NCBI GenBank assembly: GCA_036924285.1
Contig: JAYKYS010000002.1
Span: 49,243,501 to 49,307,500 of the forward strand
DNA length: 64,000 bases
Source of the DNA: Asterella californica
Taxonomy: Eukaryota > Streptophyta > Marchantiopsida > Marchantiales > Aytoniaceae
Reading direction: 5' to 3'
The translations under genes were made by a program, and so were the position numbers. The notes beneath the pieces were generated by a model. It was not told the origin of the DNA. It did no database searches and saw only the letters and a list, made by a program, of their open reading frames with translations. Each line of letters opens with the position of its first letter. Positions within the stretch are counted from its first letter, which is position 1. Of this stretch, positions 1 to 11,999 are shown piece after piece.

Positions 1-225
1 CAACCATGTAAGTATTTTTTGAATTTTATGTATTTAGTAGCAATCAAACAGGTTCGTATCTTCTCCAGCCTCAGCAGTGGTATATTAACAACTCGAATCT
101 AAACTGAGTCCAAACAATGGTCTATCAATTTTTCAAACCTAGACAATGACGTAGAGATAAAAGATCGACTTTCTATCATAAATAAATCACGAGGAGATGC
201 AAAGAGCCTAAGGCTTAGATGGTTA
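1..225. repeat. Dispersed repeat, copy 1 (cut by window edge)
   Basis: This stretch recurs, with scattered differences, at about 50319-50545. Shared landmarks are a CAACCATGTAAGTATTTTT start, the phrase CTTCTCCAGCCTCAGCA, and an end in AAGGCTTA. Both copies are in the same orientation about 50 kb apart. No coding potential was recognised. It may be a piece of a larger element whose other end lies outside the window. Confidence 0.75.
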
Positions 226-3200
226 ATTTGCAAATAACTGTCTAATAGATTATTTTATACTTTCTTGTCCCAGAAGCTTGTGACTTGTTATACCAAGTCC
301 ATGATCGCTGGCAAGAGAAGAGCAGATGATGTGTATATCCATCCATCCAAGAGAAATTCCAAAATGTTGGCTTCTTACTATCACGTGTCATTTTTCATGC
401 TGGCAATACAATATATCTGATTGTTTGATAACAAGGTTTCATCTTCTGCATGGTACTAATTGTACTAATTACACTTGTTTTGCTGGCATGACAATGTATT
501 ATTTTCTTCACATCCACAAGACCAGTTGTATGACCACCTCCGGTCATACACCTGGTCAACAAAAGATAACATTTTATAGACATGTTAAAGCATTTACAGA
601 GAATAAATCTGTTAAAGAGGTTTTCACTTGTACATTCATCGTTAAACTTCTCTGAAGTAGAACTAGAACGTCCTTAGAGTGATACAATTTACTTGTCGAG
701 TGTCTCTTGGGTTCAGAGATTGTGTAATGCTGAGCTATAGGTTAAGCAATCCAGTCTCGACCAGTTTAAAAGGTCACTGATAGATCTTTATCGTACGACC
801 TTCTATGATACTTTCATAAACAAAGTGTTAAAGCATCTTGACCTGTATAGAGACAAAGACCTTCTTATCTCTATTTTACAAGATGAAGAGTGAAAGATCT
901 TTATCTCTAAGGGAGGAATTTTCCCAACGCACTCCTTAAATGAATCTCTAAAGAATATAAGAAACTCAAGCCTTTTCAAAATTATTAAAAACTGTTCCTC
1001 AAATGATTTGATATGAGGTTAAAGGGTTTTTATTGCAATATTTAAGTTAAGAAAGTGAGATAACTTTTAGAGAATTCTGAAAATTAAAGACTAGTATAAA
1101 GATCAACGGTGGGAAGTTTTCCCTAACTGGCTCCCTAACTGGTTAGAGGAGCTTTTAAAGACTCGCGATGGAGATGCTCTTAGACAAGTAAATTTCCACA
1201 TTGTAGAGATTCTAACGAGTAAAAACTTTTGCATTAGAGGTTTCCAAAGCTATAGTGTTTACTAATTATTATGAGGGAATTATGACTGCTCAGGAGTGTA
1301 AGGATGTTTCTTGACTGCTTTCCACTCTGTTTTGGCAGTGGAGAAATCCAATACTCAAGGGAGTGATATTCCAAGTTTCAGAAACACAAGAAATTTAGAC
1401 ACGAAATTGTCCTACCACTTCACAACGGTAACTTTTAGAGATTCAAAGTTCTATACAAAGTTATTCTTTGATAACTTTTCCTTTTTTTCTTTTTCTCATT
1501 AAAGAATCTTCTTCTTTTAACTTTAGCACTCTCTATTATCTAATATAGAGTGTGAAAATCTTTGTTAGATATTTTTACTCCACGAGAGACGATTATGTAT
1601 AAGGTTATGCACTCTTAAGAATATGTTATCTCTTTCGAAAGTCACAGTCGACATAGAGATCTGAAACAGACGTAACACTCGACTAGATTGCTTTACATAG
1701 AGTAATAAACAAATATGGTTTAAATATTTATACGTTAAGCACGGAGACATTTTAATTCTTTTGCTTCCACATTGTCTGGATCTGAGGAGAGCGTGAGATT
1801 ATGCATCAGCTCATAAGATTACAAAACATAATATCACAATCTCGTAATTATACTTATTATATTAATATTAATATTAAAATATTATATAGATTTTGACTCC
1901 ATAATAACTACTCTAAAAAGAAAAAGTCACTCAAACTATACAGTTTGGTTGCATAACGACTTTGGCAAGAGGCATGGGTGTTTTCTGCGAGCATTTTTCA
2001 GAAGCACCAGTAGAAAAATACGTCAAGCATTTATAAGTTGCTTCATACTCCTTTTGGTAGTAAGGACGTTTATGTTCAGGTCTCAAAAACATTAATAAGA
2101 ATTTTGAGAAGAAACGGTACTGTCAACGCAAACGGTTACTCGTGAGCAACGAATAGTTCTATACAAAGTTATATTTGATAAACTACGGAGGTTAGGGTTC
2201 TTCCTGTTAAAGAATCTTCTTTCTTCACTTTGACGAGCACTAATCTCCAAGTGATGAAATGATGAAACTTGTTGTCAACCTTCACATATGAATCCAGCCA
2301 GAATGATGATCTTCATGATTTCATTCGTTGAGGTTCAAGAACGTCAATGGATCTTACATTTAGAACTTTTTTATCTTACGGTTCTTAGCAGCTCTATGCG
2401 TGCCGTGCCCGTCAATCCTCTGGTAGCCGATCCTCTGACCGAAACTGGTGGTGTCTGTGGGAGTTATCGTAGGCTTGGACCTTGGATTCCTAGAATCTTG
2501 GACCTAAATTGACTGTGTGGGGACTCCCTGCCAAGTTCCAAGACTTTTATGCAGTTTTGTGTCTTTGGTCAGTTCTCTTCGCGCATGGAAGGAGTCACGT
2601 GGACTAGCACAATGACGCAGTCTCGTACTAGACGTAGGAAAACGTTCAGTCTCATTGTTCCAGCTGTCCGACGAAGTGTAGCTATACGAGAACGCGACAC
2701 AATAAATAGCCAAGTGATGAAAAGATCTCATCAAGCCTACAAGGGAAAGAGGGACCCGTCTTTGGTTAAACAGGAGATTATTGTGTAGTGTAGAGTGTAG
2801 CCATTGCTTCCAAAGTTATTTCTCGCTTGTTCGTACCATCATTATCTACTTATACCATGTACATTATATTCTTATTCCGTAACTGTTGATGGAAAGCACA
2901 GAAATTTACTTTACCCTTGATGCTTTTGTTGGATTTAGGGAGCAATTTGCTTGATCACACCCCCAGTACGTTTCTTGAGCTTGATCACACTCCTCTTACG
3001 ATGTACGGCTTGATCACACCCTTGACTGGCTGTTGCCTGTAAGACCAGTCACTTTTGATGTTACTCAAATGTGAGACTGCACATATTAAAAAAAACACTC
3101 AGCACATACTGAAACTTTAGAACAACATAGTCTAAGAACAATTTGAATTCGGTGATCCTATGAGCATTCTGGTAACGAACAAATCTCTTTTACGAGTTTG

Positions 3201-4000
3201 CTTTTAAATAACCAGGAATTGAACCGTTTATACAAGTTTCTGTATTTTGAAATTTAATGCTTTTGAATGAAATTTAGCATGTATAAACTCAAGTTTGAGC
3301 TCTTCACTTGCACTTGCTCGGGTTGATGGGCTCTTTCCATGCGTTTGGTGTCCAATTCGTCACTTTTTACTGGCTCTCAAATAAACGCGAGAGCATTTGT
3401 ATTTTCATATATTTCATTAATTTATTTATAAAATGTATAAATGATTCTATGACAAAGGTACTGAAGTTACCGAAGATCAATAGCTAAGATGGTTGATCAC
3501 AAACCTCTAAACGAAAAATCTGAGATTCAAACCTTCTTGGGTTCAAATACTCTTGTTCTTGTTCTCGGGTTGGAGATGCAAAAGAAATCGCTGTCTGTAT
3601 GAATCTGATCCAAGTATGCTGTAATTACTCTCAAAAGAGAGTCTGATGCATCTTAAAGAGATAAATAGATAAAATAAAAATATTTTTAATTTTCTATAAC
3701 ATATTCTCTTTTATTTTCTTTTCATGAAAAAGATATATTCATATACTTCTACACAGGGATGAAACAGCTCATTAATCATTCATAGTTTTACTTGTCTTTT
3801 ATTATACATATAGTGAAGTATCAAGTAAATAAACTCATCAATCTACTTCAAGAAAACATTCCAGGAAATTTCAGAATTTACGAAAGCAGAACTCCTTAAC
3901 TGAAATAAAAATGTGGCTGGTTCTTTCGTCACAATACATTACTGCTCGCAACATTTTGAGAAAGAAAATCAATAGAGATTCTATACGTGAGATGGCTAAG
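226..4000. other. Gene-poor AT-rich interval
   Basis: No supported gene was found. Short ORFs occur on both strands but lack recognisable motifs and many use non-ATG starts. Minor features are an AT-only stretch near 1850-1890 and three spaced copies of CTTGATCACAC between about 2948 and 3020. Confidence 0.5.
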
Positions 4001-4044
4001 CTTGACTAAGCTGTTAAAACAATTTATTTGCCAAGATTTCGCGT

Positions 4045-4590
4045 CGCGTTCAACCCATCTTCTACTTTTCACTTGGAGTACCCAGATGGGTCCATCAACA
4101 ATTCCAATCTACATATATAACTTAAAGACAGTATCTAGCTTTTGGCCTGGCCTAATGTACCAAAGTCAGATGGACAATCCTCGTATGAATACAAATCAAT
4201 AGTCACCAACTGATGCCATAGCAGCAGCATATGTACCGGCTGTAAAGGAAACGCACCTTTAGAAACAGGATTGTATGATAATATGTCCATATCTGATCGG
4301 TGGTACCGGTTGACTGTTTAATTTCTTACGGTACCAGAATGACTTCGCTCTGTATGAGGCGGCATGAAAGTGAAAATGGTGCATCTGTGAGGGCTTACCG
4401 AGACGAGGAAAGACAATCAGTGTAACCCATATATCCAGAGATTCATCTTATAGAGCTGTTCCTTCGACAAAGGTTTCCGCTCAGGTTTTTCCATGACACA
4501 ACACACCATGAGAAGGCTGAAAATCGACGTTTCTCTTCGCAATTCCGGCTTCCATGTAAATTTACACTATTCAGTTCCACATGCATCCCA
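4045..4590 (+). pseudogene. Possible decayed reading frame, unknown family
   Basis: One plus-strand frame reads as plausible protein over about 180 codons but is broken by several stop codons. It contains protein-like runs such as FHLEYPDGSINNSN and LLAWPNVPKSDGQSSYEYKS. No family is recognised and the boundaries are uncertain. This could be chance, because the open stretches between stops are short. Confidence 0.15.
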
Positions 4591-4639
4591 GGTAGCTGCA
4601 ATAGGTATTAACTAATCGCTTCTACACAGGCAAATTCGC

Positions 4640-7460
4640 TAATACGGCAGTGCTTCTGATTGACGCACTGTCACACATAACGTGCTGGGCTTTCCAAACA
4701 ACGCTGAACACTTGGGATTCACAAGGTTCTTCTTCACCCACATTGAGCCGAACAACAGAACAAGAACTCCACATCCTGATCTCCAAGGTACTTCGTCTTC
4801 TGCGCTTTTCTCTTGGGAAAGAGGTGAAGGAACAGCTTCGTCAGAAGACGTTTCCGCAGCTCCTGGTACGATTCTACCTTCCACCCATTTCTCCCATGCC
4901 TGTCTTCCTGGAAGAGGCAAGGCGTGCTTCCAGGCACATGCCATTTCTCTGAGATCATATGTAAGATCTTCTTCTCGAGTCAGTAACCTCGGTTCTCGGA
5001 TTCTGGTCTGTGAAAAGCTATGCACCACCACTCCTCTGTCCAGGAAGATGGTCTTCCACGAGCAACTCCTGTCTTCGCAAGTACAATGTTGCGAGGAGGC
5101 AGTGTTGCTCAAACCTCCTCTAGAAGACCCTGGTCCGCGAGGTTCCAGTTACACAGGAAGAAGTCGAGACCCAACTCCTTGATGAAGGGTTTGGTCTCTG
5201 CCAACTCTGCTGCCGGCAACACCAATCCTCGAGGATGCATCAACATTTCTTCGAGCTCTGTTCCACTAAGCCACACGTACTTACTGTGAGCCGAAGGCTC
5301 AGTCCTTCCCGAGTCCTCATAGTCTAGCTTCCACTCTCAGAAAACGAATCTAATCTTCCAGAAGACAGCTATTCCGTCTTCCGAGATTCTAACAATGCTT
5401 CCTAAGTAGCTCTCGTCTTCCGAGCTATATCTAAACAATCTTAACTAAGCAAGGCATCGCATGAATTCTCAAGAAGACAACCCACCTTACATTTCATCCT
5501 ACTTCTTAATAGAAGATACAAGATATGTGAGAAGAAGAATGTACGAGAAGTTCAGAAGATGGTCATGAACTCCTGCGGTGATAGTGGTCTCTAGGAAGAC
5601 TCCTAGGAAGACTCCTAGGACAGCTTCCGATTAATTGACGTACTCGGAAGACTTCCCGCAGCCATGCTTCCCATCATTGGTCTCACCTACCTTCGTCTTC
5701 CCGACACACAATCTAGTCTCACAACAGATTCGGAACGTTCATATTTTGTTCTTTCGACTTCTTATCTCTTATACACGCTCAAAAGAAGCTTGCTGCATGA
5801 CGAGAAGACATGACCCTCGATCATTCTTTCTAAATTTTGCCAGCAAGGCTTCTCACAACTCTCTTCTAAGTTCGGGAAGAAGAAGGAATAGGCTGCTATG
5901 GGTTGGACAGAAGAGACTCATAAAGGACCCTCACTTCTTCTCGCGCATTCTACCAGCCTTTCCAATCTTCTAGTCTCTCTAGGAAGATGTGGATTTGAGA
6001 AGCTCGGAAGATCGGGAGGCACATGCCTGATTCCCAACTTCTAGCTTCTCGAAAACAACAATCAACTCACCAAGTCACTCAGGATTCGTACCAAGTCTCT
6101 ATCAACACAAAACCAATCCAATCTAATCTCGATACGAATTGAACAAATTCGTCTTCAGACGTTTTGACATTCGGAAGCGTCTTCCGAAGATGTTCAGATC
6201 TTCAAAAGCATCTTCTGTCCATGGGTTCGGAAACAAAGGTGTGGTAGGGTAGAGAAATTGATAGTCAGATGATCAAATTTGAGAATGAGAGATGGAGAAG
6301 CTCGATTCCAACTTGGGAAGAAGTGGGAAGATCGCTGTAAAAAATTGGACAGCGCTTCCGCGCTCAATTTGCACAGAGAATATTTCGAGATAGGGTAATC
6401 GATCGATGGGCTTCCTGCAAGCGAGCGGAGAAGCACGGGGAACATCAATTTAGAGACGGGAAGCAGTTGGAAGGAGGAAGAACCTCAGTACAGCTTCTGG
6501 TTGCTTCCGGTGCACCTTCAGTCTTCTGTGCGCTTCGGCTCTCAATCCCAGCTCCAATGCGATCTTACGAACCTGCTCATGTAGTCAATCTTGAGCTGCA
6601 CCCTTCTGCTGCAGCAAGATCTTGCTCCACCTTCGAACCTCTCTAATCGACCCTCAATGTCTACTTCTTAAAATCCTCGAGGATTCCTTCAACTCGACTC
6701 TTCTTCTCGTTTAACAGAGTCGACCTTGCTCCTTCTCAGACCTCAATTCGATCCTATGTTCTCAATTTCACTCTCCTTGCTTCCATCAGGGGGAAGAACC
6801 TCAGTACAGCTTTTGGCTGCTTCCGGTGCACCTTCAGTCTTCTGTGCGCTTCCGCTCTCAATCCCAGCTCCAATGCGATCTTACGAACCTGCTCCTGTAG
6901 TCAATCTTGAGCTGCATCCTTCTGCTGCAGCACGATCTTGCTCCACCTTCGAACCTCTCTAATCGACCCTCAATGTCTACTTCTTGAAATCCTCGAGGGA
7001 TTCCTTCAGCTCGACTCTTCTTCTCGTTTAACAGAGTCGACCTTGCTCCTTCTCAGACCTCAATTCGATCCTATGTTCTCAATTTCACTCTCCTTGCTTC
7101 CATCACTCAATTTGATATCCTGATTGCAATCGACCTCTCAATGCGCAGTTGCCCTTCGATGCGGGAAGCAGTCAGCTAATCTCATGCTAATGTGCCTTTT
7201 CCGTATCTTCCCTGTGCGATTAGGGGTTCGACTGTCTTGCTCTACCTACTACCATGGTGGCTACCTGGTAGGTACACCTACCCCTCTCCTAGGTGGTGCG
7301 TGGTTGGTGTCCATGCAATCGCGATCGCTGTCTTTCGGAAGACACATGTCTTCCGTCTTCCGTCTTCCGTCTTTGGAAGACACAAGCGAGAAGACATCTT
7401 CCCGGAAGATGCCCGTCTTCTGTCTTCCAAAGAAATTGACTTTTCCATTCTAAAGAGACC
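4640..7460. repeat. TCTTCC/GGAAGA-rich block of unknown nature
   Basis: The hexamers TCTTCC and GGAAGA and near variants recur far more often here than in flanking DNA. Examples are a tight cluster at about 7330-7430 and a CTAGGAAGACTC run near 5590-5615. Overlapping ORFs exist on both strands at 4639-5182 (157 and 166 codons), but neither shows a recognisable domain. The pattern is more like a degenerate simple-motif repeat than coding sequence. Confidence 0.5.
6476..7105. repeat. Two-copy tandem duplication, period about 316 bp
   Basis: The segment starting GGAAGAACCTCAGTACAGCT at 6476 is repeated from 6792. The copies end in TTGCTTCCATCA at 6788 and 7105. Only a few substitutions and one 1-bp indel were seen by eye, so the duplication appears fairly recent. 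It lies inside the TCTTCC-rich block. Confidence 0.9.
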
Positions 7461-8178
7461 TTAAGATCATCTTTTCTCTAAGTAAGGTATAATCTTAAGT
7501 AACAAGGTTATTTCAATTACAGAGACATGTTATTAACTTCAAAAATTTCAAAAAATCATAAATCTTGTAAATTATGGGCACCACAGAATGGATTTGAATT
7601 ATAACATCAATAACTACATATCAATCATAATGAAGGTATTTATGAAATTCTCATAACCAGAACCAGTTTTTCTTTTGTAGAGAACGAAAATATTTAAAAT
7701 AAACACGAAAAATACATGATGGTAAACCAATTGTCGAGATAAACCAAAACTGGCGTACTTTAAAAGTACTAATAATCAGAGAAACAAATATGGTGGAAGT
7801 ATCAACCTAAACCCATCAAAAAAGTCCCGTAAATGGCCCTTCAAACCTTTCCCATTCTTGTCACATGTGTAAAAGGTTTCTTCGTAAATGGGAGCACCTC
7901 CGTAGATACTTGTAAGAATCAGCAAAGATGTGTCATCGCTCTCACTCTTTTCTTCCTAGCTATTTTGCTATTTTAGCTATTTTACATTTTTCTTTTAGTT
8001 TTCTAATGCACAAAAAGAAGTCCTCCGGATGAAACTGTTTTCCTTCAATAGGTTTATAACCTGTCCTATACAGCTTTTGATGCCAAATAGGCACTCTAGT
8101 GTTAGCCTCCGCGTACGAACTGGTTTATGGAATACTGTACTTTTAGGGAAGTATAGTATTAGAATATTCAAGTCATTT

Positions 8179-8213
8179 ATTCCCTAACCTTTACGGTTGG
8201 AAGGTTAGGGAAT
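8179..8213. repeat. Foldback hairpin, 13-bp arms
   Basis: The arms ATTCCCTAACCTT (8179-8191) and AAGGTTAGGGAAT (8201-8213) are exact reverse complements around a 9-nt loop. The sequence resembles the hairpin at 9256-9303. A bacterial-type terminator is not expected in this genome. Confidence 0.8.
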
Positions 8214-9255
8214 GAATTAAATTTCAGATATTTCCATTTTCTTCTAAGCAGTAAGAGGACTGCCTAATAGTTCAGGAAGCGTGTGTGCACGAGTTATGCT
8301 TATGGATTATCTTTAGAACTCCTCGTAACTCTAGGGCTGGCTAACAATTAATATTACATAGATAGCTATATATTTTTATAATTATTTAAATCTAAATTAG
8401 ATAATTTACTGGAACACAAAATAAACAAAAGTTCCCCAAAGTTGAGCCCCGCATATACTAGCCTTATCTTGAGTGTACAATCCACATTGGAGATAAAAGG
8501 AAACACTCTTTTCACAAGTTAATATTTTGTTTTTCTCTCTCCCCAGTCTACATACTCAACGAAAGATCACTGCCAGCCTAGAATTTTTCTTTTTCGCTTC
8601 AAACTTCCCCACCTCACTTGGGATGCGTATTTTAATGTTATAGTTCGTCTTGTTGTGGAACCAAGTGACAATATATGCTTTCTCCCAACCGTTTTTCAGA
8701 TCAAACGATATGCTCTCAAAAGATAAGATAGATATCAGGAATTCTAGCAGTACTAAAGCTTGGACCATGGTTTGCCGGTCTACTTATTCTTCGTTCTAAG
8801 ACAGTAAATAATTATAATATATGTCGATCGTCCATTTGATTATCATAGTTTTACTCTATCTGCTGACGATGTGTTGGTACTTCGGGATTTCAAAGTTCAA
8901 AGAGAATATTCTCTAAAGAAAAAAGAATATTCCTCTACCATTAGTTTCTGCCAATACATGCGGAAATGAACAATAAGTCTATGCTCAGTTTTCTATATTG
9001 ACGATATAAATCTAACAGTTCCGGTTCTGTATCATATATTGTTTCGAACAATAGTCTAGTGTCACTTTAATAATTCATTTTCATTACCATGTGTATTTTA
9101 TTCGATGGGATGACTATATGCGTTAACTGTTAAGACTATCTAGACTCTAGAAAAGTTGGATAGTGATTGCTTGTGTACCAAGAAACTATGCATGTCATGA
9201 AAGAAGTATCTTTTGCATATTCACCCCTCTCATCTTAAGGAAGAGGATTGCAAGC

Positions 9256-9303
9256 TTAATTTATTACCTAACTCTTAGACGGAAGAGTTAGGTAATAAAT
9301 TAA
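9256..9303. repeat. Foldback hairpin, 21-bp perfect arms
   Basis: The arms 9256-9276 and 9283-9303 are perfect reverse complements with a 6-nt loop. The arm core CCTAACTCTT / AAGAGTTAGG resembles the hairpin at 8179, and an adjacent degenerate copy follows at about 9302-9333. This suggests a short foldback repeat family. Confidence 0.85.
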
Positions 9304-10061
9304 CCTAACTCTCGTTGGAAGGGTTAGGCAATAAACTGAGTATTTTAAACTGAATACTTTATAATAGTTGAGAAATGTCCAGAAGAACAAGCAACGGTTA
9401 GAGGCGCGTTGCTATAGATTTCACTTATGGGCTTTTTTATGTATGATTAATATTTAATATTAAAGAACAGTATAGAATTTTTATACAATAATTATAAATT
9501 TTTAGATAAACCATTCCGAGCAAAAGTTCTCCAAAGGTGGTTTAGCATGCATATTTCTCTCTCTCTCTGGTCACTATTTCACGATATCACTTGTCAACTG
9601 TCTTCATTAGCTTTTGACCAGAAAGAAAGAAGACGACAAGCAAGAAAATAGAAAGAAAATTCTAGAGAGATTGGCTCTGGTCACAATAGGCTCTGCAACG
9701 CAGGTGCTGCTAACCTGACCATAGTCAAGAGAGGAACAGCAAGTGAAATCATTCACTCAAGGAATGTCGTAACCAACTGTTTTGGATGGCCTGAGAAATT
9801 TACTTGAATATACCCCAAAAAGAGAAGTAGAACATGCAGCATCCCCAAGTCCTCAAAACTGCTTAAACATATCCCTACCACCTACGGACCTACACGCCTA
9901 TGACATGTAGGTCCATAGTCGATAACTGTTCTTGTAGGAGTGGAAGACAAGTCACTAGCTTGTAATCCATCTTTGCTCTCAGACGTAGTCGCACTGAAAC
10001 TACTTACAGAGTTTACTAGAGTTTATGGCAGCTTGACTCGAGCTCTTTCAAATTTGAACGT

Positions 10062-11924
10062 TGTCGTGTCGTGGACCGGCTCCTACATGAAATACAAACT
10101 TCGATGCTTGTCGCTCCAAAGACACTCATGAGAAGACAAGCTAGGCCCCAGCTTACGGACTTTGGCACAATCTCAGATCTCCATTTTCATCGCATGGATG
10201 GGTAGAGCTCCTTGTCAGCTTTCCATAGGCATCTTATCTACTTCGTTTGGACGCCTAGTGGAAAAGTTACAGGACTCGAAAGATGGAGAAAATAAGCTAG
10301 GCCCCAGCTTACGGGTTTTTGGCACCACTTCGGATCTTCGTTTTTATCGCACCGATGGATAGAGCTCGTTGTCAGCTTTCCATGGGCATCTTGTTTATTT
10401 CGTTTGGATATCCAGGGAAGAAGTTATGCGATTCGAAAAAAGGCAAAATCAAGCTAGGCCCCTAGTTACTTGCTGACTGGGTATTTAGGGCTCCAGACGT
10501 TATATCAAAGACGCAAGGGGCCTGCTTCTTATTATTGAGAGTTGAACTTCGTACGTACAGACTGTTGCAAGGGGGCTGCTTAAGGGGCTTGCTTGTTCCT
10601 GCGACCTGTCGGTGGATGTTTTGGAGAATTGGGAAGTCCAATACACGCGCGCAAGGTGTCATCGGGTTCAAATCTGTGCAGGCTACGCACAGGTTAAGAC
10701 GGTTCTTGAAGAGACGGATCGGGGGTTTGTGTTCTGGGAGAAATTGAGACGCAGGGAGCAGAATTGGGGTTTTCAGTTACCTGTGAAGGAGAGTTGGACC
10801 GTTCGGGCCGTTCCGGAGTCCAAACTTGCTGTCCTTGGATCCATCGGGATCAGAACAACGAGTTCTTCAGGAAATTGAAGACGATACAAAGTTTTATCGG
10901 GCGGTTTGAGAGTTGTGAGAGAAATTGGCTCGCAGGGAAGCGCTTGCGTCAGGTTTTCATCGCCTGCGACCTGAGATTGGATTGTTCTTCGCGATCGGTG
11001 AGCCAAGCTCTTCGTTCTTGGTGCCTACGCGATCAGGGAGTCCTCATGTACGCATAGGAGAAGACTGTAAGTGAATTGGATTGTTGGTTTGGGTGTGGTG
11101 AGCAAATTTGAGCCGCAGGGAGCCGATTTACGTCAATTTTTTGTAGCCTGCGACCAAATTTCTCGAGTAGTTTTGCAAGGGGAACTCCAAACGGCTTGTT
11201 TGGAGTCTTGTTGGGTTCAGGGTAGCCAGATCTACCTACCAGAGAAGACGGATATCAGTTTAGACGATCCGTTTGTGCGGTGTGAGCGGTTTTAAGCCGC
11301 AGGGAGGAGTTTTTGAAGGTTCGGTCACCTACGACCGAAAATTGGCGATATCTCGACTATCGGGAGTCGGATCTGAAGGTTTCTTGGGCCAACGGAGTCA
11401 GGGAAGGAGACCCTATCAACATTTGAAGATCGTTTGGCGAAAGGAGAAAGTTCCCAGATAGGTCTTTTTCGGTTCCTTCGCTACAGGTTTCGTCCTTTTG
11501 AGTTCGTTAAGGACTTAGTTGGTTGTGTATGGCTTGTGGTAGCTAGCTTTAGCCAGGAGCTAGTGTGTGGATGTGGTGGACTTGGGTTTGGATCGCATGA
11601 TACTGTTATGGCTCTGGTTGTTAGCAAAGAGAAGTTCCTCTTGCTTTGAGCTACGTTTTGGCGATTTCAGACTAGGGTTACGTTTCAGGGGTTTGTTTTA
11701 GGGCTTCCGAAGTAGGTTACAGACCGCTCTGGTCTTTTCCTCAGTTTTGTGCTGTTTGGAGAAAGAATCGACAGTGTACATACTTTCAGAGTGGTATATA
11801 TCGCAGCATTCCTTTTCGTGGTTGTTCTTCTCTGTCTTGTCTCTGTTTGGCACACAGCATCTCCACAGCCAGGAACCTCGCGTTTTCCTGGACATCCTTC
11901 ACGCACAAAATATCTGACACGATA
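10062..11924 (+). repeat. 5' LTR of element 1
   Basis: It begins TGTCGTGTCG and ends CGACACGATA, so the ends are short imperfect inverted repeats (TG...TA). It is almost identical to 17963-19818; the two main length differences are a 9-bp indel near 10805 and a 2-3 bp indel near 11576. Two ~157-bp subrepeats starting AAGCTAGGCCCC begin at 10138 and 10294, with a partial third at 10451. ORFs inside the LTR have no recognisable product. Confidence 0.95.
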
Positions 11925-11927
11925 CGG

Positions 11928-11945
11928 TGGTGAACTCGACGTGAA
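11928..11945 (+). promoter_or_regulatory. Primer-binding site, tRNA-Trp type
   Basis: TGGTGAACTCGACGTGAA lies 3 nt after the 5' LTR. From memory, the 3' end of plant nuclear tRNA-Trp(CCA) is TTCACGTCGGGTTCACCA, and its reverse complement matches 17 of 18 positions. Position and match support minus-strand DNA priming from tRNA-Trp. The tRNA sequence should be verified. Confidence 0.75.
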
Positions 11946-11999
11946 GGTCTGGGGTGGAGATTCTTCTGTGTCTGAACTTTGAAGAAGAGATTGGCAGTC

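Larger units (their letters stand above)
7461..10057. other. Intergenic AT-rich interval
   Basis: No gene is supported. The interval contains two foldback hairpins (listed separately) and ends at the target site of the Ty3/gypsy element. The 70-codon minus ORF at 8556-8768 has no recognisable motif. Confidence 0.5.

Noticed and set aside
4639..5182. Overlapping ORFs of 157 (minus) and 166 (plus) codons
   Set aside because: Both lie in the TCTTCC-rich block, have no recognisable domain, and open frames on both strands are expected from the repetitive motif.
11979..11999. Upstream start of gag at 11979
   Set aside because: The codon is TTG, not ATG. The first ATG is at 12000 and fits a normal Gag start.
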